A stretch of DNA of 64,000 nucleotides from Zelopaecilomyces penicillatus (taxonomy: Eukaryota; Ascomycota; Sordariomycetes; Hypocreales; Pseudodiploosporaceae): contig VCCP01000003.1 of assembly GCA_005765155.1 (NCBI GenBank), positions 2,790,001-2,854,000 on the forward strand, given 5' to 3'. A model generated the notes under the pieces. It was given only the letters and a program-made list of their open reading frames with translations. It was not told the DNA's origin and did no database searches. The position numbers and the translations under genes were made by a program. Positions 21,801 through 33,946 of the stretch are shown piece by piece (the first letter of the stretch is position 1; the number at the start of each line of letters is the position of its first letter).

Positions 21801-24800
21801 ATTATATATCTATAAACTATATAATATCCTTTCTTTTATCTTTTTATTCTATTAATATAGCTTTTTATTTTAATATCTCTTTATCTTTATTTTATATATC
21901 CTTAATAAGTATTATTAAAGGGATTAAGGTTTATTTATTAAATATAATCTTTATATAAAAAGCTATTTAAGCTATATATATAGGTATTTATTATATCTTA
22001 TTAATAATCTATTTAATTTATTTAATTAATTTAACTGGATTTAAAAGCCTTTTACTCTTATTATTCTAAGTATCTATTAATATCCTAATAGATTTAGTTT
22101 AAATCTCTATAAATTCGATTATTCTATTTTATAGTATAAGAAGTAGATTATTATTTAATAAGGCTTTACTTTTATAATCTAGCCTTTTTAATAGCCTATC
22201 TATAGGGTTAGATTTCTCTAGCTAATACTTAATAGTAAAGTTATATAGTATTAGTATTATATACTATCTTATCTATCTTTTTAATAGCTTAATCTAGCTT
22301 ATAAAGGATTAAAGATTTTAATAATTGATTAAAACCTTTATCTATTTTACTACCCTATTAATATATCTTTACTAGTATTTAAATAAATAAATAATAGTAA
22401 ATATTTTTTATTAGGTATTTTATAATTTATCTTTATTTTAATAAACTTTCTTAATTAAAAGGTAATTAAATATTATCTATCTTTATTATCTTATTATAAT
22501 ATAATTCCTATTATTATAAATTAAAAGGTATTAGTTTTAAAATGGATTTATTATTATAGATTAAAATATTTAAGTAATAAGGCTTTTTAAAAGGCTTCTT
22601 TTAATTATTTAAATATTAGGTATTTAATTATAATTAATTATACTTTCCCTGGCTTTTTATTATTCTTATTACCCTTTAAAAGTAAATTTAATAATACTAT
22701 AATTCTAGAATATTTATAGATAAATCTTTTATAAAAATTATAGAAACCTAGAAATATTTATATTTTTTAATAGGTTCTTGATTATTATTATTCTAAAATA
22801 ATTATAATATATTAGGGATCTATTAAAATCCCTTCTTTAAATAAAATAAATCCTAAAAAGTTTATCTTTATCTAATAAAAATAGTATTTCTTTAGATTTA
22901 TAAAAAGCTCTATTATTTATAGTCTTTTTAGGATTTATTTAATATATCCTATATATTCTTCTCTTATTTTAAAAAAGATTAAAATATTATCTAGATAAGT
23001 AATATATATTATATTAATTAATTCCCTTAAAGCTTAATAGATATAATATTAAAATATTATTAATATATTAATTAATTTAAAGGGTATTATTAGGTATTTA
23101 TAATAATTATAATAGATTTAGAATATTATCTTTTATTTATCCTTTTTTTTAATCTAGATTTAATAATATATATCCTTTATATTAATTTTTATAAAGAATT
23201 CTATATTTATAATTTAATCTAGGATCTTTAAAATAAGAGATAATATATAATAATTCTTCTTTATAACCTTATTAAGACCCTGGTAATCTATATATAATTA
23301 TAAGGATCTATCCTTTTTTAGAATAAATAGAATTAATATCTTTATTAAGCTTTTAGATAAGTAAATTTATCTTTTCTTTAGATTCTTATTTAAATAAGTA
23401 TAAAGCTCTTTTAATTCTCTTTATAATAAAGGATAGATTATACTATATAAAGGGGTAATATCTAGAAATAGATTAATTATATAATCTATAGCTTTTTATA
23501 ATAATAATATATTTATTTAATCTATTTAGAATATATCTAGATAATCCTATAATTCCTAAGATAGTTCTTTTATCTTTTTTATTTAATTTACTTAATCTTT
23601 ATCTATTAATAATAATAGTTCTAAAAGATATATAATTAAGAAAACTATTATTTTATTTTAATAGGCTTATATAAATTTATAGGGTTATAAGATTTTAATA
23701 TTTTTTTATTTTTAATTAAATTATTAATATTTATTATAAGTATTTAAATAAATCTAAAGATCTTATAAATAGATTAGCCTTAATAATATTAGATTATCTT
23801 TTATTCTTAAATCTTAATTAATATTAAAGTATATTTAAATAAAACTCTATTTAATTTCTTTTAAATCTATAATAATAAATAGGACTTCTTATATATTATA
23901 TATTTAAATTCTTAATTTATTTATTATTTAAAGCTTTAATAAATCCTTTATTAATATTTATTATAATCTATTTATTTTAATAAATACTTTATTAATAAGA
24001 TCTAATTTAATATATATATCTAGATCTATATATATTTTAATTAATATTTACCTCTTTATTATTATTAATATATAAAAATAGATTATTATTTTAATAATAA
24101 TTTCTTTAATTAAAACTAAAAGATTTATTTTAATTAATTATCTTTTCCTATTTTAATATTACTTTTTATTTTAATAATATTAATAATTTAATTAAGGTAA
24201 TCTAATATAAAATAACCCTTTTTATTATATATATAATAGATTATAATAATAAAATAATCTGCTTAACTATTCCCTTTATCTTTTTAATTACTACTTTAAT
24301 TATTCTCTTTATAGGGATAGTTATCCTTATTATTCCTATAACCTCTTTAACCTTAATAAAAGCCTTCTTAATATAAAACTATTACTAATTATATATTAAT
24401 CTGATTTAATTAATCTTTATTATAGTTTTACTTATCTTATAATTCTAAAGAGAATCCTTTTTTAATTTATTATCTAAGGCCTTATTTCTATTATTTATTT
24501 AGTCTTTTTTTTAGGTTTTAATTTCTTCTCTTTTTTTAGGTTCTTAGATAATATTAAAACCTTTCTGCTTTTTATATTATCTTATTTTAATTCTTAGAAA
24601 GGATTTTTTTATAAAAATAAATATACTTTTATAACCTTAGCTTAAGCTTAATAAAATACTATATAATTAATATCTTTTTAATTATCTTTATAAAATAAGC
24701 TTTTAAATTAAATAAATATAAATAGAATTCTATAAAGAATTAATAATTATATTATTAAGCTTTTTTAAAAGTATTATAAATCTTAATTATTTAATTAATA

Positions 24801-25604
24801 AAGTCTTTTAAATAAGTTTTATTTTATTTTAAAAAGTATTTTTAATTAATTTCTTTAACTTTTCTTTTAATTTTAATATAGCTTTATATCTTATTTAATT
24901 AAAAGGATTTATATTTATTCTTTATATTTTTAAGAGTTAAAGTAATTTAATATTCCTTTTTTTTTAAATATTTAAAACCTATTTAAAAAGCTTAAATAAG
25001 ATTATTAATCTATTTCTTTTTATTATTAATACTTTTATAATATTATAGCTTAATAATATTAATAATCTTTAATCTTTTTAATTAAGAGTTATTTAAATTA
25101 TTATAGTTTTAATTAAATTATAATCTCTTTTTTAATAGGATATCTATAATAAAGATATTAAGATCTTAGGCTATTTAAAAATAAAGCTAAAGGGTATTAA
25201 TCTCTTTAATCCTTATAATTTTAGCTAGAAGTATTATTACTTTATCTTAGATTCCTAAAAATTATTATAAAAGATTAATTAGATCCTATTAATTTAAAGT
25301 CCTAGACTTTTAATAAGCTATAGGGTTTAATAAGGCCTTTAATAATAGAGATAATCCCTTAATAATAGGATAAGTAGAAGCTATTATTATTCCTAGATAG
25401 CTATAGATAAAAGTATAAGAATTATAAAAGGAATTCTAGGTATAATTAAATAGGATTATATAGCTTTAATTAATCAATTAATAATAAGATTTATATTTAA
25501 GTTAAGTTATTTTTTCTTTATATCTTTTAAGTATAAAAAGCTATTAAAGCCTTAATCACTAATAGTCTTTTAGATTATATATTATAATTAAGTATTTAGA
25601 TATT
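21801..25604 (-). mobile_element. RIP-degenerate Ty3/gypsy remnant, reverse orientation
   Basis: The minus strand reads a gypsy reverse transcriptase. F-I-L-K-K-D, then L-Y-I-D-Y-Q-G-L-N-K-V, read downward from about 23325. Y-L-D-N-I-L-I-F is at 22997-22974, and N-F-L-G-F-I-L with K-E-G follows near 22850. Stops replace Gln at many positions, and the second catalytic Asp of YLDD is Asn. Outside about 22.7-23.5 kb the sequence is too AT-rich to assign Gag, protease or integrase, and neither boundary nor LTR was located. The flanks of this span are included because nothing else is visible in them. Confidence 0.72.
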
Positions 25605-25886
25605 TAATCTTGTTATAATATCTCTTTTTTTCTTTATATTTAAAATATTTAAAAATTCTAAATAAATATTATTTAAAATATTTAAATAATTTTAAATAAT
25701 CTTAGTATTTTTAAATATATAAGATAGCTAGATTTTTAATTAAATCCTGCTTTCTTTTTTATATTAATAATATAATTATTTTTTTCTTTTTTTTTAGAAT
25801 TTACTTTAAATAACTATTTATTATTTTTCTTCTATTATTATTATTAGCTTTAATTATAATTATATATTATAAATTATAATAAATAT
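25605..25886 (+). repeat. Heavily RIP-mutated LTR relic of the copia family
   Basis: This aligns with the last 280 bp or so of the copia LTR. Matching blocks include TAATCTTAGTATTTTTAAATATATAAGATAGCT, quoted here in parts: TAATCTTAGTATT, then ATATATAAGATAGCT, and AAATCCTGCTTTC. Nearly every C and G outside these is T or A. The 5' half is too eroded to place. It shows that the family was present before, and was subjected to, an earlier RIP episode. Confidence 0.7.
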
Positions 25887-28800
25887 AAATAAATATTATT
25901 TAATTATAATTATCTTTATAATAAGATAAAAAGATATAAGATATTTTTAATATATCTTTATTAAAAATTATATTAAATTATTATAACTTTATTAAATATT
26001 ATTTAGATTTAAAGTAAATAATATTTCTTTTTATAATTATACTTTTATATTTAATTAAGTTTTAATTAAAATATTAAAGGATTTTCTTTTTAATAAAAAG
26101 AATTAAAGATATAATTATATAATTAAGAAAATATAAGGCTTAAATTATTATTAATTTTTAATAATATTTTTTAATCTTTAAGAATTAAACTATTATAATT
26201 AAAAGGATTATATTTTAATTTATTATTTACTTTAAATTTAATAGATCTATATAAGAGTTATATATATAAAATTTAAACTTTATATTATATATAAGTTTAT
26301 TATAATATAAAGAGAAATATATAAATAAATTATAATATTAATAAATATTCTTATTTTATAAATAGATTATTAATATAAAGATATTATTATTATTATCTTA
26401 ATTAAATAATATTTAATTAAATAAGAAAGTTATTAATTTTAAAGAATAAGAATTATTAATAATTTTATATTAGTATTAATTTAATGTTTAATAATTATTT
26501 AAGCTATATTCTTTTTAATAATTATATTAATCTTAAGATTATTAATTAATTTTATTAAATTATTAATATCTATTGTCTTTTTTAAAAAAGGGGGGCTATT
26601 TTAAATATAGATAAAAAAGCTTTCTTTTAATTAATATATTATTTAATAGGAGCTAGAAAAGTAATATTAATAAATTAATTAAATATTATCTTAATTATAA
26701 TAATATTTATATAATTTCTAAGATTATTTAAAATCTTTTTTTATTTAATTATAAATCTAATAATTATTTAATTATAAAAATAATTTTAAAGTATTATATA
26801 ATATAGGTCCTTTAAGGTATAAGGATTAAAGATTAAATACTTTTTAATAACTTTTATAAAAAGATTTAAGGGTATAGTTTTAAAAAGTATTTTTAATAAT
26901 AACTTTAATAATAATTAATTTTTATTATATTTAAAAATATAAAATTTATATTTATTAAATTAATTAAGTATCTTCTTTATTAATTATAAATATTCTTATT
27001 TTAATACTTTTAAATAATCTTTATAAGATCTTAATTATTATAAATCTTTTTTAAAGAATTAGTTTTTTAATATATCTTTTATTTTATTTTAAATAAGATT
27101 ATTAAAAAACCCTTTAATAATATCTTTATAAATATTAATTATATAATATATAAAATATAAAATATATTTTCTTATTCTTATTTTTAATATTATTATTTTA
27201 TATCTTAAGTTTATAATTTAAAAGATATTTTATAATATTAATATTATTAAAGTATTTTTTAAGCTTTAAATTAAATATATATCCCTTAGATTTATTTACT
27301 TTTATAAATATTTTAAAATATTTTAAAAATACTTTATTAAACCCTTTTAAAGATATTTTTAATCCTTTTTAAATAATATTATTAATTTAATTAATTAATA
27401 GTATTTTAGGAATTAGTTTTTTTAAAATATATTAAATAATTATATTAATAAAAGCTAGTATTATTAATATAAGGATTTTTAATATAAAAGTATTTAAAAT
27501 TAAGCTAATAGATAATTTTAAGATATTTAATAATTTCCTTTTATAGGCTTAAATATGATAATTAAAGCTTATATTTATAAGGATAATAAAATTATTAAAT
27601 AATCTTAATTAAATACTTTTATAATTAGATTTAAATATTTAAATAAATTAAAGATTAATTTAAGCTTTTTATAAGTATTCTTATTTATAATTTTAAGATA
27701 ATATAATTATTTTATTAAAATAAGAAATAATAATTATACTTATATTAATTTTAATCTTTTTTTTATTATTTTAATTAAATAATATCTTATCTTTAAAATA
27801 TTAAAATTATTTATTTAAAGATAATTATTTAATAATTAAAAAAGTAATATATAAAAAGAGAATAGATTATAAACTATTCCTTAAAATAAAATAATTTATA
27901 AAAATACTTATTTATATTATAAAAAAATAAAACATAATTTTAATATATAAAGGATATTCTTTATTATTTTAATAGTTAATATCTATTTTAAATTAAATTT
28001 AATACCTTAAATAATTTTATTTATATTTATTAATACTTTATTTAAATAAATTAAATATAATTAAAATATTTTATCTTTTAAATCTAATATTTTATAAATA
28101 AATTCTAAGTTATAAAATATTTTTATAATTATTTATTTTAAGATTAAATAATTTTATAATTTTCTTTTAATTATTTTAATATTCTTATTTATTAATAATT
28201 AGATTTAAGAAGATTAATAATACCTTATTATTTAATAAAGATAATATATACTATCTTTATAAAATAAGCTTAAGATTTTCTAATAGCTTAATATTAATTA
28301 ATTATTTATAGATTTTTAGGCTATTTATCTTAAGAGTATTTTTTAATTATATATATTAAAAGGTTTTATAAAGGTATTTATAATAATTCTTTTTAAACTA
28401 ATTCTTATAATAGCTTAAAAATACTTTTAATTATATTATAAATATTAATTTAATATTAATTAATCTTTTTAATAATAAAATAAATAAGATTTATTTTTAT
28501 CTTAATTATTAATTTTAATAAAGAAAAAATAATATATATAATAATATATTATATTTAAAGCTAATAAAATAATCTAAAATAATTATATATATTAAAATAT
28601 AAATATAAGATTTAAAATAATTAAATAAAAACTATAAAGCTATAATAAATAAAAATAGATTTATAGGATTAATTAATTATCCTATTTTTAATCTAGGGAT
28701 TAATTAGAAAATATTTAATTAATTATTAGGAATTATTTAGGATTTTTAAGAAAATAAAAAGGAAAGCTTTAAATTTAATATTAATATTATAACCTAAGTA

Positions 28801-30187
28801 TACCTTATTTACTTATATAAACTAGCCTTTTAAAACTATAATTAATATAGTTATCCCTTAATTATCTTTAATAAAAAGGGGTGTATTTAATTTATTTATT
28901 AAAATATATAAATAAAATCTTTTTCCTTTTAATTATATTTTTAATAATAATTTTATTATTTATAGATTTAGGCTTTTATACTATTAAATTTATTAAACCT
29001 AGATAATAAAATATATTATTAATTATTTAATAATAATAATAATATCCTTTTATTTAATTTATTTTAAGAATACTTTTAATATATATATAATATTAATTAA
29101 AATAAGATAAAATTAAAAATTAAAATTTTAAATGCAAAGAATATTTAATAGATTTAAAATAGACTTAATATATTATTAAATTCTATTTTTAAATAATTAT
29201 AAAAAATATAAATATTTACTTTTATTTTTATTATTATAAATATATAATATTTATAATTATTTTATATTCTTAAATAGCTTTTATATAGGATTATTTTATT
29301 CTTTTTATTTTATATATATTTATTATTTTTAGTTTTTCTTTATTTATTTTTTATTATTAAAATATTTTTTATTTTTTATTATTAAATACTTTTTATTTTT
29401 TATTTTTATATAATATTCTTCTTATTATTAATTAATATTTAAAAAAGGCTTAATTTATTATTTATTATTTATTAAAATAAAAATAAAATATTTAATATTT
29501 ATTTTATTAAATTAATATAAAAGATTAAATAAATTTCTTTTAATATATTTAATATAATTATTAAAAATATAAAAATAATAACTATTATATATTTAATATA
29601 TAATTAATCTAGTTTTTATTTTATATAAATATTATATAAAGAAAGCTATATATTATCTTTAAAAAGAAAGTATTTTATTAAATAATAAGAATTATTTATA
29701 GCTTTTTAAGCTTATTAATATTTTAATATAAGTAATTAATTTATTTTAAAGAATATATATTTTTTTATTAAATAAAAAAAAAGTTTTTTAAATATAATAA
29801 GCTAGTCTTATAATTATTTTAAATAAATATTAAAAATAATATTAATAAATTTAAGAAAAAAAAGGATTCTTATATAATATCTTTTTTTATATTATTTAAG
29901 TTTAAATTAAGTCTGTTTTATAATTATAATTAAGGCTTAGATTAAAGATTTAAACTTATTATAATATTAAGAATTAATTTTTATTTTTATATATATATTA
30001 TAATTATATTATAAAATAAAAATAAAAAAGTTAAAATATTATATAATATTTAATCTTATAATATTATATTTTATTAATTATAATATATATATATATATAA
30101 GTAAATAAACTTAAAGTATATTATTTAAATTAAATAAAAAGTTATAATATAATATTTATTTAATTATTTATTATATTATATTATATT
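25887..30187. other. Extreme AT-rich isochore, no gene seen
   Basis: Almost pure A/T with stops in every frame. Presumably fossil transposons mutated to saturation. A patch near 28850-28900 (AAAAAGGGGTGTATTTAATT) resembles the complement of the GGATTAAATACACCCC patch near 8770 in repeat copy A, hinting at another relic, but I could not establish an alignment. Confidence 0.5.
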
Positions 30188-30640
30188 TATTGCAATTTGC
30201 AGTATAAAGTTATAACTAAAGCTAGTAGCGATAGCAGTGGAAGAAAGGCAGCGAATAGTTATCCAGAGTGAAGTCTGTAGAAAAGAAGAAAGAAGTGATT
30301 GAATTGCCGATAGAGAAAGAAAGCAGGATTCAACTAGGAATCCAGCTATCTTATATATCTAAATAATACTAGGATTATTTGGAATTATTTAAGAATTCCA
30401 AATAATATTTCTTTAGATTTCTAAGCATTCCAAATAATAAGAAAGGGAGGGGTATAAGGGATAAGCCCTTATTTTACTAGTCTAGCCTGATATAGCAGGT
30501 CAGGCTGCACGGGCTTTTTAGGTCTTATAGCAGGTCTGGCTGCTAGGGCTATAGCAGGTTTAGCTGCTAAGCTATAGTAGGTCTAGCTACTAGTCTTATA
30601 ACAGGTCAGGCTGTTATATAAAAACCCACTTATTTTAACA
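30188..30640 (-). repeat. Solo LTR of the copia family, reverse orientation
   Basis: The reverse complement of the 475-bp copia LTR, nearly identical but 453 bp long. About 22 bp are missing at 30522-30545, exactly one unit of the internal 20-23 bp repeat. It is flanked by ATATT on both sides (30183-30187, 30641-30645), a 5-bp target duplication. So it is a full insertion reduced to one LTR by LTR-LTR recombination. It has the CG forms at the two sites where the 3' LTR of the full element has CA, and is otherwise barely RIP-mutated. Confidence 0.94.
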
Positions 30641-31442
30641 ATATTTTATTTTAAAAGTATTTAATTATTTTATGATTGGCAAAGCCTTGCCTCATTCGGA
30701 AAATGTAGGCTTATCGATTGCAAGGTACGAACGTTCTGATCTATATATTATCAAGTAGTAGATACCTGTAGCAGTGCTAAGATATTAGTGGGGAGTTCTA
30801 CCTATTAAACCTACACCGGATTTCGCTTTAGACTAATATTTTATACTTATATCCCTTGATAGAGTAGGAGTGCTAAAGGTTTAGCACTATAAAAGTGATA
30901 TTTATATAATAATAATATATATAAGGCAGTATTTTAATAACTTCTAGTCTTAATAATATTAATAATAAAAATATATAATAAAAATATATAAAATATATAA
31001 AATATATAAAATATATAAAATATATAAAATATATAAAATATATAAAATATATAAAATATATAAAATATATAAAATATATAAAATATATAAAATATATAAA
31101 ATATATAAAATATATAAAATATATAAAATATATAAAATACATTACTATGATCTAACTCTTATAAAAAACCTTTACAGCTACTATTCGATATATACTGCCT
31201 ACCTCGGTAGGCGGTATCGAGGCACCGCCGGACATGTTATAGCCACTTAGGTGTAGGCAATTGTTAATTTAACTACTTTGACACTGCAGGATGCCCCAGC
31301 ATATTAGATATAGGGTTTTGCTTTATATACCACAGCCTAGGGCAGCAAGAATTTAAAAGATGAGGGCACGGTATTGATTGAAGCTGACAAGACATTCTCG
31401 AACAATCAAACCCGCCTTACCGCGCCGTTTCACGCTACTACC
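30641..31442. other. Edge between AT-rich block and gene block
   Basis: Composition shifts from nearly pure A/T to balanced within this stretch. It contains a hairpin GTGCTAAAGGTTTAGCAC near 30870, a minisatellite (listed separately) and another short palindrome GCCTACCTCGGTAGGC near 31197. The last part (about 31330-31442) should include the HEM4 promoter and 5' leader. No TATA box was convincingly identified. Confidence 0.5.
30981..31139. repeat. 9-bp minisatellite, about 17-18 units
   Basis: A near-perfect tandem array of AAAATATAT. On the minus strand it reads as an endless Tyr-Phe-Ile open frame, which is an artefact of a repeat whose unit is a multiple of three. Units are virtually identical, suggesting recent expansion. 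Confidence 0.93.
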
Positions 31443-32487
31443 ATGTCGTCACCGCCGAAGCTCAATAGCTCCGTTACCGCAGCCCAGGTGATACCTGTGC
31501 TTCTCTTGAAAACCAAATCCTCACCGGGCGACTCATATGAAGAACTGCTCTTGAAGTCTGATGAATGTTGCCGATTCGCTCCTCGGTTCGTCCCTGTGCT
31601 CTCTCATAGATTTGACCAGCGTGGCATTGAAAAAGTACGAACTTTGCTACGGGAACGGCGAATTGGACATACAAAAGATGCCAGCTTTGGCGGAATGATC
31701 TTCACCTCACAGCGGGCGGTCGATGCTTTTACTGATGTTATCAATGAAGGCCGCGACAGAGGTAGGCTAATTCTATTTCCCTAACCATCTTTGTAGGCGA
31801 TAAATAGCTTTTCAGGCTAATCTTCTTAATTTTGCAGGAGTTGCACAATGGCCCCATCTTCAAAACATTCCAATATATAGCGTTGGTCCCGCTACCACGC
31901 GCACTCTCAGGGCCATAGCCCAGGAGCCGCCACTCCAGGTGTTTGGTGAACACACGGGAAACGGTGAAGCACTTGCGCAGTTCATTCTCGAGCACTATCA
32001 CGCTTGGCATCGAGATGGTTCGCCGTCGAAGCTGCCTTCTCTTTTATTTCTTGTAGGGGAGCAGCGCAGGGATATCATTCCTCGTCTGTTAATGGCCGGC
32101 GACTTACCCAATGACCAGAGGATTGACGTTATCGAGGAGGTGGTTTATGGAACCGGGTTAATGGACTCTTTCCCCGCCGACTTAGAGACTGACCTCCGGG
32201 AGACCTCTTCCAGCTCCTCTAGGTGGATTGTTGTCTTCTCACCAGCGGGCTGTGGAAGTATGCTCCGTGGGCTCGGCCTCCTGGACGAAACCACGGGAAA
32301 AGCACTACCGCATGCCCGTGATGGTACAACATTCATCGCAACTATTGGGCCCACAACACGAGACTATTTAATACGAACTTTTGACTTTGAACCCGATGTC
32401 TGTGCGGAAACGCCCAGTCCTGAAGGAGTTTTGCAGGGCATCATGCATTATGAATCAAGCCGTAGGAGCTATGACTTTACCTCATAG
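31443..32487 (+). CDS. HEM4: Uroporphyrinogen-III synthase (HEM4), 2 exons
   Basis: Cyclises and rearranges hydroxymethylbilane to uroporphyrinogen III in heme and siroheme synthesis; cytosolic. Exons 31443-31761 and 31838-32487, with a GT-AG intron of 76 bp that splits a Gly codon, give 322 residues. Recognisable features are the N-terminal I-P-V-L-L-L-K-T-K-S, a G-M-I-F-T-S-Q-R-A-V motif, I-Y-S-V-G-P-A-T-T-R after the junction, and a C-terminal F-I-A-T-I-G-P-T-T strand typical of the two-domain HemD fold. The start at 31443 was chosen over an in-frame upstream AUG at 31374 because family proteins begin near here. It is the first gene after the AT-rich block, about 800 bp from a solo LTR. 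Confidence 0.9.
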
Positions 32488-33021
32488 CAGAGGCAAGCGT
32501 CGCAGGGCAGGGAAGTTCGCTGGAAGTGGAATTTCATGCTACTCTGTCAAAAAGTCGCCTGAGCTACAGAAAAAAGAACAAGAGTAAAAGTCCCACACTC
32601 CAATTGATAGCAATCAATGCTTTGCGTTGTTTTCTCTCACTTTTTCTTCGTATTGTGATCATTTGGCGTGACTTGCATTCATTGTTCATGTGATGCTGAT
32701 GTTGCTACTCAACTCCCACGTTGATGGTCGACTCGATTCAAAATGCAAAATAGGCTTTCCGTCCCTCGGTTGAACAGCCGATTTGATGTTACCCATTTCT
32801 AATCCTTGATTCGAAATTTGACTAAATCTGGAACGTATAAACATATACGTAATTGAACATAAAAAACAAATAGGTGTGAGCTTGTCAACAACGTTGACTA
32901 CACTCCGGTAGGTGGGCTCTGATATTTCCTCATAGAAATCTTAATTTATTTGCTTCGAATTTCTTTTTCATTCTGATGATCGGAGATGTGAAAGAAGTAC
33001 CTGAACTTGGCAAATTTCAAA
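32488..33021. other. Convergent intergenic region HEM4 / OXR1
   Basis: Balanced base composition, no supported gene. It should contain the 3' UTRs of HEM4 (+) and the TLDc gene (-). Confidence 0.6.
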
Positions 33022-33946
33022 CTATGATGCACCGAGAACCCACAACTCCACGCCGAGCACACCAAATTTGTCACCAGCATCGCTCAGCGGCTCATTACCA
33101 AAGGTTTCGCAAGTGGAGCTATGGCCAACATCAAGCGAATTGTCTAGCCACAGTCCATAATGTCCACCGCCGGAGCCTACACTGAGAAAGCTAGTCTCGC
33201 AGTTGATGTAAAAGTCGTTGAGACCACTATAAGGAAATGCCTTGAACCGAATGCCGGCTGCCGTTTCTGAAGAACGTGGTGTAGAGGGACAAGACCCTGG
33301 CGGAGGTGCGAGTGTTGTACTTCGCGTTAGGTGTGTCGTATCCGCGGACGGTGGAGGTGGTAGTGATAGAGTCGTCAACAGAGAGGCGCGCCAGAGAAAG
33401 CATTCGCCATTGCCAAAGTAGGAGGGAGCTGGGCGAGGATACTCGGACAAATAGGCACCAAAGGTCTAATCTTTGAAATCAGTTGTCTGCACAGGTACGC
33501 TTCATTTTTGATAGAAGCCGAAGGCTGCTATGATCACTCACCCCACCCTCCTGGTCTTTGACAACAAGTACAAACCCAACCCTTCTTCCGGCATACTGCC
33601 TGCACCGCTGATAAAGTGTGGCTAGGCTAGCACCGTCTTGCTCCAAACTGTATACGAGCCGCCAATCCTCGGCAATGCGCAGTCGCTCCGGAACCATAGT
33701 TCGAATTTCTTCCGCCACAGAGGACCCAAGCAGTCTGGCCGCCACGGGTGTGCTGTCCTTGTAGCCGTGCAGCACGATGGGATCTAGTGGCGGAGGGCGG
33801 AAGGGGCTGGCCATTCGTCTCACTGGTGTAAAGACATCATTGATCCCATCCTTGACATCATTATGGCTATGTGGGGATGATTCGTCCAGTTGATTTGGGA
33901 ATTGTGACTCCTCCGACGAGAATCGTCGAATTAACCCCGTCCACAT
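33022..33946 (-). CDS. OXR1: TLDc-domain oxidation resistance protein (OXR1-like), 2 exons
   Basis: Exons 33946-33542 and 33465-33022, joined across a 76-bp intron (GTGAGT..TTAG, phase 0), encode 282 residues. The N-terminus has W-T-G-L-I-R-R-F-S-S-E and A-S-P-F-R-P-P-P-L. The TLDc domain follows with L-V-Y-S-L-E-Q-D-G-A-S-L, G-F-V-L-V-V-K-D, and across the junction G-G-T-F-G-A-Y, then G-N-G-E-C-F-L-W and the C-terminal G-V-E-L-W-V-L-G. OXR1 family proteins protect against oxidative damage and TLDc proteins can bind and regulate the V-ATPase. The frame is open upstream of the AUG through a Pro-rich stretch to a stop, so an extra 5' exon or a longer N-terminus is possible. Confidence 0.85.

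Noticed and set aside
21755..21958. 67-codon Ile/Leu/Phe-rich ORF resembling a membrane protein
   Set aside because: AT-rich sequence naturally gives such residues; it crosses the end of a repeat copy.
30873..31142. 89-residue Tyr-Phe-Ile repeat ORF on the minus strand
   Set aside because: It is the translation of the 9-bp minisatellite; no start context, no gene signals.
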